The notes under the pieces: model-generated | What the model was told of the DNA's origin: nothing | What the model saw: the letters and a program-made list of their open reading frames with translations, nothing else | Database searches by the model: none | Assembly (NCBI RefSeq): GCF_965638725.1 | Contig: NW_027472011.1 | Span: forward strand, 124,001-188,000 | DNA: 64,000 nt | Direction: 5' to 3' | Source: Aptenodytes patagonicus | Taxonomy: Eukaryota > Chordata > Aves > Sphenisciformes > Spheniscidae | Position numbers and translations under genes: made by a program | Shown here: positions 63,806 through 64,000 of the stretch, piece after piece | Layout: each line of letters starts with the position of its first letter | Position numbering within the stretch: position 1 is the first letter of the stretch

Positions 63806-64000
63806 TGTCGCGGTTCAACCTCAGCCGGCAACTGAGCCCCACGCAGCTGCTCGCTGGGTGGGATGGGGGAGAGAATGGGAGGAGTAAAAGAGAGAAAACT
63901 CGTGGGTTGAGATAAGAACAGTTTAAGAGTTGAAATAAAATAAAAGAGTAACAATAACAACAACAATGATAATAAAAGAATATACAAAGCAAGCGATGCA
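63806..64000 (-). mobile_element. Endogenous retrovirus LTR, unit 2, cut by window end
   Basis: The first 195 bases of the duplicate of the LTR at 58736-59287. Confidence 0.85.

Larger units (their letters stand above)
60277..64000. repeat. Tandem duplication unit 2 (partial, cut by window end)
   Basis: This is the second copy, beginning near the shared CATGGGGCCAC at 60278 and running in register with unit 1 to the window edge. All open frames of unit 1 recur with identical translations. Confidence 0.95.

Overview
The window looks like avian (bird) DNA from a very GC-rich, gene-dense chromosome, most likely a microchromosome. The evidence is short-intron vertebrate genes, CR1 LINE copies with the typical bird 3' end (ATTCTATG-type repeat), bird-type endogenous retrovirus LTRs, and many G/C-rich minisatellites. 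The genes were recognised from remembered vertebrate proteins; no search was run.

Layout. 1-8333 (+): 3' part of DCTN1 (nine exons, to the stop codon and poly(A) signal). 8400-13015 (+): complete NOP56 (12 coding exons) with a five-CCAAT-box promoter and four intronic C/D snoRNAs; three of these carry readable 18S rRNA guides (SNORD110, SNORD56, SNORD57). 13284-23517 (-): complete IDH3B with two alternative last exons. 23937-34295 (-): complete VPS16 in 24 exons (838 residues). 35061-36171 and 38021-39295 (-): two NAT8/camello-type acetyltransferase genes. 40404-48897 (-): complete CPXM1 (14 exons, 854 residues) with an unusual Pro/Thr/Lys/Gly-repeat N-terminal region. NOP56 and IDH3B converge. 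From IDH3B to CPXM1 every gene reads on the minus strand.

48900-55200 is mostly simple intergenic DNA with minisatellites. It holds one candidate small membrane-protein ORF (53515-53658). From about 55207 to the window end there is a near-perfect tandem duplication with a 5070-bp period. Each unit carries, in order, a candidate two-exon arginine-rich small protein gene (-), a 5'-truncated CR1 with a long open reverse transcriptase frame (-), and a retroviral LTR with primer-binding site and a short internal piece (-). Unit 1 also shows a second, oppositely oriented LTR-like segment; the second unit runs off the window.

The recognised genes cover unrelated housekeeping roles: microtubule motor adaptor (DCTN1), box C/D snoRNP core (NOP56, which also hosts the snoRNAs that its protein binds), TCA cycle (IDH3B), endolysosomal tethering (VPS16), membrane acetyltransferases, and a secreted metallocarboxypeptidase-like protein (CPXM1). 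DCTN1 and NAT8 genes lie on human 2p13, while NOP56, IDH3B, VPS16 and CPXM1 lie on human 20p13, so the window joins two blocks that are separate in human.
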